Assembly (NCBI GenBank): GCA_023055425.1
Contig: JALGPY010000003.1
Span: 21,759,001 to 21,823,000, forward strand
Length of the DNA: 64,000 nucleotides
Direction: 5' to 3'
From: Linanthus parryae
Taxonomy: Eukaryota; Streptophyta; Magnoliopsida; Ericales; Polemoniaceae
The stretch's first letter is position 1. Each line of letters opens with the position of its first letter. Position numbers and translations under genes: made by a program. Below are positions 10,721 to 22,917 of this stretch, piece by piece. The notes beneath the pieces are model-generated. The model was not told where the DNA came from. It made no database searches and saw only the letters and a program-made list of their open reading frames with translations.

Positions 10721-13700
10721 GCAACCATGAAGCACAAAACCCCCACACTTGAGACATTGCATACATATATCAATACACAACCAAACCAATGCATACCCCA
10801 CCGCTTTGCTTACTTCACTTTCCGCTAGCCAACACGACTCGTGACTCAATACACAAAGACACGACTATGCAAACTACATGATATGTACAATACAACTCAA
10901 GTATGAATAATGCAAGGATTTAAAGAACATTTTTTTTCTTTTTAGTTAGAGATTGGGCAACCTCAAAGAACAAACCGGCATGTCTTAAGGCTCTCACATC
11001 CCCTAGAAGATTATATAATTTTGGTGATCGGTAGAACTTGCGGCCAATTTCGTCAGACAGAACAGGCACAAAAACTCAATAAGTTGCTTCCACACACTCA
11101 TCAAACGTATCCCTAGCACTTACCATCCGAGCTATTTATCCACGGGTTTCAATTGTTGACGGCTTAGGACGGGTAGGATAGGATATTTAGAAGCGCAGTT
11201 CTAGACGTCATGATACATCTCACTAAAACCCATTCTCACACTCCCTCACCAAAATCCAAGAAACCCCACCGAACTAACTACTCCGGCCCTCATTCCCTCA
11301 ATCTTGGTGCAACGCCGTTCTCGAGGCCACAAATGTGAATGAGTGATCAAGATCCATAGCTAGTCTCCCCGGTCTTCACGAAGTTTAATTTCTGGCTCCG
11401 TTTCCATTTCACTTTCAATTTCTGTTTTTCTTTCTTTTTTTTTTCATTTCCATTCCACACAAATAAGCCCATGGAGCCACCAATACGATGGTAATATCCG
11501 AGGAGATCAAATGTCAAATAGATAACTTGGGGGTGGAATGTGTCAAATCAATGATCAAATATAGATGTCAACACCCTCACACTCAATATAAACCATATCC
11601 AAAACCCGGTAGTCAATGTAACACGTGCTAATTCCAACCAATCCTCCTCATCACCTAAGATATAGAGAATGTAAATGAAGCACAAGCACGTCGTCCTATA
11701 ATATCAATCAAACCCACCTCATGACGTGCAGAAAGAATATCAAGCACTACGACTCTCCACATGTGATCGTGATGTATGGACACGACTCACCGCCACACGG
11801 AAGTGTGTTGCCGTCTCTATCTCACCCTCACATCCCCTCAAAAGATGACATGTAAGAGAATCCACTCAAGATGTATAATATCAACCCACCCTCAACGAAC
11901 CTCCTAACTCAACTCCCTCTATCATGACGCATAGGAAGGGGCCGTTCTAAATAGTGATGAAAGTCACAAGGAACGCTTCCTAGGCTTGCAGCTTTGAATA
12001 AAAGGGGTAAATGGATCAAATTACGGTAACTAGTGGACCTAGGCGATGGAGACGGGACGTGAGGTCCCCATAAAATCACTCGCACAGCTGTTCCGTCGCC
12101 ACTACGAGGAGGGTTGACGACTACCTAAGTGACGGTGGTGTAGCGCTAGTAGGATAACTAGTTTGAGAGACAGCTACTTACAATTCTCGAATGCATTGGC
12201 CCTACAGCCTTCCTACTCCAGATTATCGTGTCTACCTCACCTCAGATTTTCATACTACCTAGGGTATACTATCATTAAGCCTTCTCCACGTTCACTCTTT
12301 TCAATTGCCCTTTCTAAAAAAAATATATTCAATTTTTTGGATTTTTCTTGTTTTTTTTTAAATTTTTTTTTCGACACTATATGTAACTGGCCAACTCGAC
12401 TAATCAACAAAAAAGGGTAGGTGGACTCAATAAATAAAAGTTCAACAATATATACAATGCATAAAATAAACGTGCACATGCAAAACTAACCGACTCGACA
12501 CCTACATGCAGACGCGACTCACTAAACTACATGTAACAAGGCTATGAAATGACTAACTAGCGGATAGCTAAAAATCCCCCACACTTAAGCGCTTCGTTTT
12601 CCTCAACGAAATATAAGGTGAAATTAAGAGGACTCGGCTGCCTAAGTGTAGGGCCTGTGGGTCTAGTCGGAGTGAGTTCACGTGAGGTCTAGAGTGAACT
12701 AAACAAGTATCCAACAATCCGAGTATGAGCAAGTAAAAAATTTCCAGAAAATTAAGCCCTAAGAGTTCCTAAGCAAGAATTAAATCCGAGAGAGAGAAAA
12801 TTGTACCAACTTTTTCGGAAACACGAGCAAGTGAAGGCAAGAGTACCTCCTTAAGCTCCTCGATGTCCCCGTCACAAGTCTCTTCTTGAGCTAAGGCGAA
12901 ATCCTACTCCAAGTATACGAATCGAAGAATTTTGTTCTTGGAGCTCTTCCTCTTTGTTTTCCTCCACACTCAAACCGTGCACTATCTCTCAAAACTCCAA
13001 GACTTAATGTTGATGGCGAGCTTGCAAGGAGCAAAACCCACCAAAAAGTTTTGGATTGGGAGATGTTTAGGGCTTTGTGTGTGTGAGTGTTCTTGAGAAG
13101 TTGAGAGGAAGAAGATGAAGAGGAGTGTTTTGATCCGAAATTGGGGTCTAGTGTTAAAAATCCGGTTTTTACCTTTAAATAGTAGCTCCGGAATACCCAA
13201 AATGCCCCCAATTAAAGAGGTGTCCAGACCATTTCGGCCCGAAATGGGTTTGATTTCGGCCAGAAATGGTTTGGAAATTTCAAAACAGAACCCCCTTTTC
13301 ATTTCGGCCCGAAATCAATGGATTTCGGCCCGAAATGATTTGATTTCGGCCTGAAATGCCTTGGAACTTACCGGTTTTTGGTTTTGCTCTAGTTTCTTCA
13401 TCCGGTGTCCGATTCCTTCGATTCTCGCGCTCACGGACTCGTCATTGAATGCAGAATCCAATGTTGACTGAAAATTTCACAAAGTCCGGGGAATTTTTCA
13501 TCTCATATCCAAAATTTCTCTCTAGCGCAAGAATCGTGCCCCTTTAAACTTGTGTTTTCGTTCATCCCTCTTCGGATTCCGATGCATGCAACTCGGGGCC
13601 ACAACTAGCTGCCAATATACTCAATAAATGAATATCTACTCCTCGAACTCGAGTAGCCTCTCTTCGAAGCTCCTATTATCAAATTGCTCGTTGTGTCTCG

Positions 13701-13979
13701 TTTTGCGTGCAATTTAGTGCACGCGCATCAAGAAGGGGAATCTGGAGGGTTCTTCGGTACCTGTGTCCTGCACACTCATAGGAAATATTTAACGCTCTCT
13801 CTATCCCCTCAAAATAAAGTATGAAGAACTCAAAACACAAACTAAATAAATAATGAAAGTCCTACTCTACATTGGATTGCCTCCCAAGAAGCGCTTGTAA
13901 TTTAAGGTCGACGACCCGACCCACGTACCTGTTCCACCTAGAAAGGTGGATTGGCACGACGTGCCCCATCCTCTTGTGG
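10721..13979 (-). other. Non-coding interior of Athila-like copy 1
   Basis: 3.2 kb between the protease frame and the purine tract. It shares short blocks with the matching region of copy 2, such as the GAGGGGATG...GAGGGTGAG block near 11840 and a GGGTCGGGTCGTCGACC block followed by TTGGGAGGCAAT at 13870-13925. No envelope-like or other coding frame could be supported. Confidence 0.6.
13227..13365. repeat. Array of five palindromes ATTTCGGCCCGAAAT
   Basis: Five copies of the 15-nt near-perfect palindrome (one has CCA and one CCT in the centre), irregularly spaced by short GGTTTG-like spacers and one longer gap. Each can form a short hairpin on either strand. Confidence 0.85.
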
Positions 13980-15976
13980 TCACTGTAGGATCTTCCAAAC
14001 AACCTTGTTCTTTATGTTAGGATCAGGTGAATCCTCCTTTGTCACGTCTGGAATTTGGAGCGCTCCATGCACGGCATGTGGAACCGCGGACTGCCCCTTA
14101 GACTGTTGGAGAGTAGGATTGAAAACCTTGAAAGTCTCGCGTACATCGTTGATCCTCATGATCAACTCTCCATTATCAACATCTATCAATGTCCGACTGG
14201 TATCCAAGAAGGGCCTACCTAGAATAATCGGAACGTCTCCTGGCGGCATATCTAAAATGACAAAATCAGCTGGGATGATGAGACTCCCAACCTTTAGCAA
14301 TACATATTCAACCATCCCATAGGCTTTCTTTGATGACTTATCTGCAAATTGCAGATTGATCCAGGTGGATCGCGCCCCCACACCTAACTTCTAAAATACC
14401 GAGAGTGGCATCAGATTGACACTAGCCCCCAAGTCACACAAGGCCTGTCCAGTCTAGGCTCCACCTAGAGTAGCTTCAATCACGAAGCTGCCTGGATCCT
14501 TCTGCTAACTTGCTCAGTCATGTCCACAGTCTGAAATTCATCAACAACTCTCTTCCCCAACACTGCATCTTTCATGAATTTAGCATACTTAGGCATCATC
14601 TTGACTGCCTCAATGAGTGGTATGTTAATGTGCAATTTGGAGAAGATAGATACGAATTGCCTATACTCCTCAGAGTCGTCTTTCTTCTTCCTGCTATGCA
14701 ATGGAAAACGGAGATCCTTGAAAGAATAAAGGGGCAGAGTTACCTCATTAGATACCTCCTCAGCTGGCGGAGTCATGCCCTTTGATTGGGGGACCATGAC
14801 AGGAGTCTTCTCAGAATCGAAGACTTCGTGCTCCTTTGCCTTTGATGCTTCTGCTCTGGCATAGCTCGGGTATGGAGGGTAGGTTAGTGCAATCACACTG
14901 CGAGTAGTGATGGTTTGAGCATGTTCCTGAGATGTATCAATACTGAGCTCCATTGTTTTTTGGTCAAGTTCTTTCTTCAAAGACACAATTTCAGCTTTAG
15001 CCTCCTGGAGTGAAGCTGCAACCGTAGTGAACTGAGTTTGCATGGTCATCATGTGCTGACCCATCATCTTCATCATATTTTTCAGTTCTGCTAGCTCTGA
15101 AGCTTCCTGTTGCGGTTGATACAACTCTGAAACATCTGCTTCAAGTTTTACCTCCACCGCATTCACCTGAACTGTGTTGTTAGCCACTGAGCTATGCTTC
15201 ACCGGAACTTGCTGCTGGTAAGAATAACTCATGCTTTCCTCTTCCTTAACCACACATCCGACAAGCTTATATGCGCCCTCCAAATCACAGTTGAACAAGA
15301 AATTACCACCAGCTTCAATATCGAGCTTGTCTTTATCAGACTTGAAAGGTGCATCATAGAATACCTGGATGATGTGACCCTAGTCAATTCTATGGTTGGG
15401 GCATTTACGCAGCAAGAGGTTGAGGCGCTCCCATACTTGGACCAATGATTCACTTTGCCTTTGTCTGAAATTCCAAATCTCGTTCTTCAATTGAATCATC
15501 CGGGAGAATGGAAAAAATTTGACCATGAACTGTGAGTCACACTCTTACCAGGTTTTGATGGAGTTGGATGGCAAAGAGTCCAACCAATCCTCAGCAACTC
15601 CCGTGAGGAAAAAAGGGAACATCATTAGTTTAAGTGCTTCAGCATTGACCCCCTTGGGGCGAGCATAATTACAGTAATGCTCAAATCCCCCAATAAATTC
15701 ATGGGGGTTGTCGTCCTCTATGCCCGAAAATGGGAATTTTTCCTTCACGAATTGAATTTATTTTAACTTTAGGCAAAAATTCTATGCCTGAATTGGTAGC
15801 ACCACAATTACCGGCTCAGTTCCTTTCAAGTTCACCTCAAATCCCTTGATGATTGCCTACCTAGAGCGGTTTTAGTGCATTTAGGATGTTGCTACCCGTA
15901 CTTGATCTTCCATCTTAGCTAACCTAGCTTCCAGCTGTTCTCGGGTAGGGCTGCTCGGCTCTTGTCCCACGGCCAT
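13980..15976 (-). pseudogene. Broken gag-protease of Athila-like copy 1
   Basis: The gag ATG is at 15976-15974 (MAVGQEPSSPTREQLEARL) and meets a stop within 35 codons. Further gag segments are readable at 15748-15545 (MFPFFLTGVAEDWLDSLP), then a 272-aa frame at 15298-14480 with a coiled-coil-like Glu/Lys-rich stretch. The protease follows with CDLGASVNLMPLSVF (about 14440-14395, DLGA in place of DSG/DTG) and IILGRPFLDTSRTLIDVDNG at 14238-14180. Several stops separate the parts, so no full protein is made. The family role would be capsid formation and polyprotein cleavage. The absence of any RT after the protease is the notable feature. Confidence 0.85.
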
Positions 15977-16085
15977 CGATTTCTGAGAAAACAACACTAG
16001 CAAACCCGTGAGGCAACAAAGAGTAAACAAAGCAAAAATAAAAATTAAACTAACTAATTGCTAACTAAAACTTGTTAACCGTTGT

Positions 16086-16102
16086 CCCCGGCAACGGCGC
16101 CA
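16086..16102 (-). promoter_or_regulatory. Primer binding site, Asp-tRNA type
   Basis: Minus strand reads TGGCGCCGTTGCCGGGG, an exact complement to the 3' end of plant Asp-tRNA as I know it, six bases from the LTR end. Confidence 0.88.
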
Positions 16103-16108
16103 AAAACT

Positions 16109-17720
16109 TGACACGTATTCTTACATGTGTACGCAAGTGCACGGTCGAGTAATAAAGTGTAAGTATTTTTAATACTCGGGTTAACGAATCCCATGAGGAC
16201 AAGTTCGTAACAAGATTTAACTAACGAATTAATTGAGTTTACTAAGTAACCGGTAAAAAGTGTTGAGAGTTGTGAGGTTGCCACCCCCAAACAAGTGGCT
16301 GTACGTAATGACTGAAATAGTAGAAAAGTGAAGTAAGAAAAAGTCTTAATCGATTAATGGAGAAACTAGGCAATCTCGTAGATCACCTAGGGCTGTAAAG
16401 AATTTTCGGATAATCTGAACAACATGTTAATTCTGTCTAACTAAGCCGGGTACTAGCATCGACCATCTTCTCTCGGTCTCAGGTCTTTTTACGTCACGGT
16501 TCACCTAGGGTCCTTTCATTACACCTATGTCTACCGGTCCGGTCTAGCAGGTTCTCTACTAATATACTAACGGGTCCTATCAGTCCACCGTATCACATAA
16601 CAGCTGAATAATCCTATTGATCCTACCCAAAATGGCCAATCCTAACAATTGTCCTTTCGGTCTCAATGGTTGGGATTGATGTTCATCTCATCTAGCTGGA
16701 CTAAGTCTCTTTCGTGCACTCACTAACTCCACAGTACATGAACAATGAGTTTAGAACGCAATAACAATTAAGCATGAATCATCTAATGAATAAAACCCTA
16801 GCCCAGGACTATTAGTTCATCTTCTACTCTTGTCAATAGACTAGGATTACTAATGGAATCAAGAAACTACAACTTATTGAATGGTAGAACCATCAAAGCA
16901 TGAAATTAGATTCAATCCGAAAAATATTCGTTTACATGAACCCTAGGATCTCATATGAGATGCTTAGCTATGAGTTTAGCTACTCATAGCAAAATATAAC
17001 ATGGTGTTCAAATATTTCATACAAGAAACTAGAGTGAAAATAGATCAAACGCTAGAAATTGTGAAGATTGGCGCGATCCGGGCTCTTCTCCTTGCTTGAG
17101 GTTGCTCCCAATGAAGTCGCCTCGCTCTCCTCCTTGATCGTGGCTCTATCTAGGCGTGAATGATGTATTTTTTCGTCCCTAGATCTTCCTTTAGTCATAA
17201 CCCGCAGAGGTCTTCAGTAATTGCACAATAGCCCCCCCTGAAATCTGCTCCTGACTTCACCGGGCCATAACTTCTTCGTCCGAACTCGGATTAAGCTCCG
17301 TGACCTATTGATGGAAAGCTCTCTGAGTCTACTTTCATTTGGCTCTGGTATAACCCCCAAATTAATTTAAGAACTCCAGCTAGGATCAAAATAGTGCAAA
17401 CTTGTCATCCAAGATCCCCCAATTCGGCTTCTCTTGACTCCACTTGAGCTCCCGTTGTTTCCGAAGTTCGTTCCATGCCTCCTATCAACCGATTAGCATC
17501 CGTTCCTGCCAAGACAACATGAAAAACATACCAAGCGATTATATTTGAAAAATAACAATGAAATATGCATAGAAAACGCCCGGACTAACAATATAGCACA
17601 TGGTGAGCAACAAGTGATATAACGACCTTTATTCTCTAACATTAGGCTCAAATCACTCTCCAAATACCTATTAACATGTGGTAAATGCTAAATAATTATA
17701 GATCCTAAAAGGAGCTATCA
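16109..17720 (-). repeat. 5' LTR of Athila-like copy 1
   Basis: Direct repeat of 9067-10686. In element orientation it starts TGATAGCTCCTTTTAGGA and ends CGTGTCA. The start can fold into a short hairpin, as in two other LTRs in this window. Confidence 0.9.
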
Positions 17721-18005
17721 CCTCGCCATGCATAATACTCTCTAACTGCTTCAATGAGTGAATTCGATAGATCCATATCATCAGCGCCTCACAGTGAGCG
17801 CTAACAGTGAGCAAGAAATGCTCAAATTAGTACTCAGTAAAAGCAAATAAGTGATGATCACAGCACGCTGCAAATAATGCAACCCTTATATGGCAGGTTA
17901 CGAAACGAGTGTCAAAATAATTACCATGTGCATCATTCGTAACTTTCGAAGCAGTTGATTCATTAAGATACATCATACTTCAACTGTACTGAAATAAAAT
18001 CCATT

Positions 18006-18165
18006 TGAAATTCCTCCGTTCATCCTCTATCATGTACATGGTCTCGTGAAGGCCACTTCGACCTGGTTAGCAGACACACAGCTTTGCAACGTATTAGGCA
18101 GCATTATGAGCGGGTCGAAGAGCCTTCACATGCCCGTATTAGCCAGCATTATGGGGGAAATAACT
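18006..18165. repeat. Foldback hairpin copy B
   Basis: TGAAGGCCACTTCGACC (18047-18063) pairs with GGTCGAAGAGCCTTCA (18113-18128). The outer arms are more diverged than in copy D. The upstream flank matches that of copy C for about 100 bp. Confidence 0.65.
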
Positions 18166-19810
18166 AATCGAAGTCAATTCCTTAAATTGAACAAGGCACA
18201 CCTCAAATTAAACATGTTGCATAGATATCATTGGCACCCCTAATCAATGAGGTGGTTCATGAACCTATGTCTAGTAAGCTGCAGTAATCTTGAAACCATG
18301 CAGCACATATTTCTCTGAAACCACATCTTTAAATCAGTATTTATTATCACTAACCACCATCCTCTCCATCTTATTACTCTCCATCTTCACCTAACCCCAC
18401 AGCCTCCCAACTGTGTATAAAACCAAAGCCTAAAGCCTTGTCCATGTCTGTCAATATTCTCATAGGTCTCAAGTAATGCATCCACAGAATAAAGTAAAAG
18501 CTATAGACTAGTTGCCACATAAGACAAGTTTTCCCTCCAAAAGGGAATTTCAACATCAAGAAGAGACTGACGGGACTTAAAGGAAATAAAGGGGGCAATC
18601 AGAATATGCTTTATGCAGGTTCTCACAAAAGCACCAAAAAGTTAAACCTTGAGAACATCAGTCTTTGAGAGATGACTACACAGCTCATGTACACAATATG
18701 CAAAAGTTGTTTTTTTGGCAAACAAACAAACACACACACACATAAAACATGCATAAGTTGTGTTAAGAGCACCTCCTGTGTTTTGATGTTGGAAAAAAAT
18801 GCAAATTAGCCATCGAAATGTAATTAAGTATATATTTAATTAAAATATTAATTAATTCAAAAATTCAATATAATTAAATGGAAAATGAGATCAAGAGACA
18901 GTAATTTATGACAAACAAAAAATAATGTGCAGTTATTATTGCGTCCAATAAAAATCCATGGCAGTTAATTTAGGAGCAGCAGTTATTTTAGGATTAAACC
19001 TTGAAAACATGCAGTAATTAACCTCCACTAACTACCCCACATCTCCATCTTCTTGTAACCCCCACCTCCTCCATTATCTTCCTGCAGTATGAACCTATAT
19101 AATGAGTATAAAACAAAAGCCTACAGACTTTATCCATTGACAAAACCTTTCATCCCATATAAAGTTTATATTCTGCCAAGCTTGTCAATATCAGGGGACA
19201 ACACATTACCTCAAGTCAATCTGGAGGGCCATGTAAAATGGGACCAGGTTGGTCCTTTAAAGAGAGAAGAGAGCAATTTGTGATCACCAATACCTGGTGC
19301 ATTCCTCTCCCACTCATACCATCTCCCAAAACAAACATGGCCACCATCTTGACTCACCTCAAGGCCCCAATAGCAAGGATCGTGGATCAAGGGAACCTCA
19401 ACAGCCTCCTTGAACAGTTCAGTTGGACATCTGTTCAAATCAATCAGATGATCGCTGAGGAGGAAGCAAGGGTGGTAGGAGACGTTGTTCCAGACAACCA
19501 GGTTGTGAACGCAAATGACAGTCTGAGCTCGAACCTCTAGTACATTGTCCAATTTCCATCCGACATTGGAGAAGAAAAGCATGTAATGATGGATGACTAC
19601 AAGGCAACCTGGATACTAGAGTATTCGGGAAACATTCGGAGAAACTATGGGGAATACATTCATACGATCCTACAGAAGGGGGGCTTCTTGGTGGAAGGAG
19701 GAAATTTGATGGATGTGGTAGAGGAGGAGGAGATCAGAGCAAAGGTGGAAGACCAAAGAAGAAGTGCACGAGGGGGGTTGCTGGACGGAGTGAGGGTGTC
19801 CAACTTTTCC

Positions 19811-20094
19811 ATGAGGTTACTTCTCTGGAATTGTAAGGATGCGGGCACTGGTGCTTTTAGAAGCAACTTCAAGGCTTTGGTTGGCAGGCACAGGCCAAAC
19901 ATTGTCCGTGTAACTGAAACCAGAATGTCTGGGGACATGGCCAGATGCATTTGCGCCTCTCTTGGATTTGAGAGATGATTTGAGGCTGATCCATATGGAT
20001 TTGGTGGAGGCTTTTGGATTCTGTGGGAGCCAAATGAGGTGCAGGTGGATGTCATTGTTGTGTCTCAGCAAGAGATGCATGCCTCAGTTCAGGT
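19811..20094 (+). pseudogene. L1-type endonuclease fragment
   Basis: The reading frame gives MRLLLWNCKDAGTG, then a stretch ending VTETRMSGDMARCICASLGF, a TGA stop at 19977, and then the in-frame continuation YGFGGGFWILWEP. This is the N-terminal apurinic-type endonuclease domain of plant L1 ORF2, with the usual WNCRGAG-like start and ETR motif. RT does not follow. Upstream frames from about 19334 may be ORF1 remnants but are not recognisable. Confidence 0.7.
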
Positions 20095-20639
20095 TTGATA
20101 TGAACACCAAAGCTAGTAGTTCTATAATTTTTTCAATCACATGCCTTAGCACATATATATGTACATTAATCTTTATGTTTTCGAGATGTGAAACTCCTAA
20201 TCACTAGTTATGAATGCATGTGTGCTTCCATGAGTGCAGGCTGCTAGGAACTAATGGAGCCACAGGTGAAGCTGGAGAATGGGCACAGCTCTGCCGACAA
20301 AGCTCCTCTAACATCGCTCGTCTGCCGTTGCTTCCATTTTCTGTGTTAAATCCCTTTAATAATCATGTTTTTTAATTTAATGTTGAACAATGGTTTTTGA
20401 ATCTCGCTCCCATGGTTTGAGGAGGGGGTTGTGCTTTGAGGTTGTAAGGGGTGGTTTTTCCCCCTGTATTTGTGGTTTTATTTGACGTTTTTTCATTTAT
20501 GCTAGCTGTTATTTATTCCTAAAATATACCTAGTCATCTACATATATCCTGTTATTTCTTCCCCATGTATTAACTATTATTCCCAGAAATGGACTTTATC
20601 AATGTTCATAAGTCATAACTAATTGTATAACTAATAATC

Positions 20640-20860
20640 TACGTTAACAATTTAAAGTTCTTATATATAAAAATAAGTTTATTATTCTAGTTTCCTATCT
20701 ATGAATCATTATTCTAGTAATTATTCTAATTATTATAGTAATTATTCTAATTATTCTAGCAATTTAAAGTTCTTATATATAATAATAAGTATTTTTCCTA
20801 TATTATTCTAGTAATTATTCTAATTATTTTAGTTTCTAATTGTGTAACTAATAATCTGCA
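20640..20860. repeat. AT-rich imperfect tandem repeat
   Basis: Repeated TCTAGTAATTATTCTAATTAT blocks and two copies of AATTTAAAGTTCTTATATAT. No coding content. Confidence 0.6.
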
Positions 20861-21749
20861 TTAGCAACATCACCATGATGAACAAACACTCAGCCCAGCA
20901 CAGAAGGATAAATTTAACTGCTTTTTTCGGACCAACCCTAGCTAAAGAGTATGTCCCCAACTATAAAAATAACGATATCCCTAATCCAAAGAGCATACCA
21001 AACCCCAAAATACAACAGTACTAGTCCGAACAGATGCATTCACATACGAAATTGCAGATCCATAGCACGAATCGACCTGTTAAACCACGAATTAAGCAAA
21101 GAACACAACAATACGTACTAATGTACGAGAGTTTGAGAAAAGTTAGTCCAAACCGACCGTCCTTGAGGCTAAGCCAATATCGACTCCGTGGGTTCTTGAA
21201 TCAACACTCCGATGACCTTCAGGCGCAAAAGGAGATAGATGAATCAACACTCCGATGACCTTCAGGCGAAAAATGAGAATGAAGAGGCTCAGATCTGTAC
21301 TCATGAAAACCAGTTAAGAGATCGATGATCACAGGATGCAAAAGGATTTTGCCTTGCCATGCATATCACACTCTATCGGCTACAAAGAGTGAATTCGAAT
21401 GATCCATATCATCACGACCTCTTACAGTCAGCAAGCAGTGAGCATGAAGAACATCATAATATCATGAAGAGGCCCAAATCAATACTCATGACAACCAATA
21501 TCTTGAATTAACATCCACTAATATCTTGAAAGCAACAATTATTTCTGAGACAATGCACCTCATTCAAATTAGAATCATGAAAGATGGAGCACCTCCAAAT
21601 ACACCTCAACATTGATCTGTTTAAGATATCTATTATATTTCATATTTTCATTAATGTGATCATTCATAACTTCCCAAGCGGTCGAAGAATTAAGCCATAA
21701 CATAGACTTGAAGTGAACCAAAATACCATTCGTTGCTAATTCAAACCTT

Positions 21750-21880
21750 TCATCCTCTGTAGTGTACGAGTACTTGTGAAGGACATTTCGACCCGATTTG
21801 GGTGCACGCAAATGATTGCTTTATTTTGCCAACATTAATTATCAGCTGATCAAAATGGCCTTCACAAGTATACCTAGCAA
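21750..21880. repeat. Foldback hairpin copy C
   Basis: CTTGTGAAGGACATTTCGAC (21774-21792) pairs with the arm ending TGGCCTTCACAAG near 21870, extending to GTAC and GTATAC outside. The loop is about 45 nt. Confidence 0.7.
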
Positions 21881-21998
21881 TAAGGTCAAGACTTTTATGT
21901 ACTGTAATTTATCTCATATATTTCTCTTATTTTTATTAATTGATAATTTTATTTTGCAATAAACCGACTTATTAGTGAACTAGCATTCATTAATTGGA

Positions 21999-22160
21999 AA
22001 TTCATCTTTTCATCCGCTACCGAATGTCGGCACTTGAAAGGCCACTTCGACCCGATCTTCATGCACAAATGCTTGTATTAAATTGCATACATTATCAGCG
22101 GGTCGAAATGACCTTCGCAAGACCCGACAAAATAGAGAGGTTGAACGGAGGAAATTCATG
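21999..22160. repeat. Foldback hairpin copy D
   Basis: Longest copy. The inner arms GGCCACTTCGACCCG and CGGGTCGAAATGACC pair, and outer arms pair for roughly 45 further bases, including ATGCA against TGCAT near the loop. Confidence 0.75.
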
Positions 22161-22250
22161 CAGAAATGTTTGCATTGAATTGCCAACATTATGAGCGGGT
22201 CAAATGACCTTTGCAAGACCCGGCAGAATAGAGAGGTTGAACGGAGGAAA
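22155..22250. repeat. Foldback half copy E (duplicated 3' arm)
   Basis: A tandem duplicate, about 90 bp away, of the loop and right arm of copy D (CAGAAATGTTTGCATTGAAT to GGTTGAACGGAGGAAATGG). It lacks its own left arm. Confidence 0.7.
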
Positions 22251-22854
22251 TGGATAATAACAAATAAAAAACATGGAATGAACGGAGGGAAATACAAAAA
22301 TGGGCAAAGACCTGTACTCGTGAAAACCAGATAACACATCCATGATCACATGCTGCAAAAGGATTTCGCCTCGCCATGCATATCATGACAATGTATCGGC
22401 TACAGAGTGAATTCGAACGATCCATATCATAACGGCCTCTTCGGTGAGCATGAAGAGGATCGGATCAGTACTCATTAACAAATAAGAGATGACAACAGTA
22501 GGCTGCAAAAATAAATTTTCCTTGCCTGGCATATTACACTCCAAAAGCATCAATGAGTTAATTCGGTAGATCCATATCATCATGGCCTCTTACACAACTA
22601 AAGGTTTGGACACATCATATTATGAACTTGCAGCAATGACATAGGGTACTTACAAACTTCATACCGTACACATAAATTGGGAGACATGCACATTTTCAGC
22701 TACCTCAGTTTCATCCACATCACATTCAAGTAGCCAAATTATAATACATTAAAACACACATTCATATATGTATGTTTCCGCATAGATATAGCATTCAGCC
22801 CATGAATACACACTTTCCAATCAGTTAACAGCAACCACTTGGTTATGTGAGAAG

Positions 22855-22856
<2 letters not shown>

Positions 22857-22914
<58 letters not shown>
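22857..22914. repeat. AT dinucleotide microsatellite
   Basis: About 28 uninterrupted AT units. Confidence 0.95.

Positions 22915-22917
<3 letters not shown>

Larger units (their letters stand above)
9067..17720 (-). mobile_element. Athila-like gag-pro LTR retrotransposon, non-autonomous (copy 1)
   Basis: Two direct 1.6-kb LTRs flank an interior with an Asp-tRNA-type primer site, a broken gag-protease region and a purine tract GTGTGGGGG. Upstream of the tract is the palindromic GCTCGAGACGAGC block, which I recall as common in plant gypsy elements of the Athila/Tat branch. No reverse transcriptase, RNase H or integrase is visible, so it would depend on a helper. The LTRs differ at many positions and several indels, so it is older than the copia element. 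The expected 5-bp duplication is missing: flanks are agaga and cctcg. Confidence 0.88.

Noticed and set aside
19211..19582. 123-codon minus frame
   Set aside because: No domain recognised, no splice or start context, and it lies in an old repeat locus with L1 sequence on the other strand.
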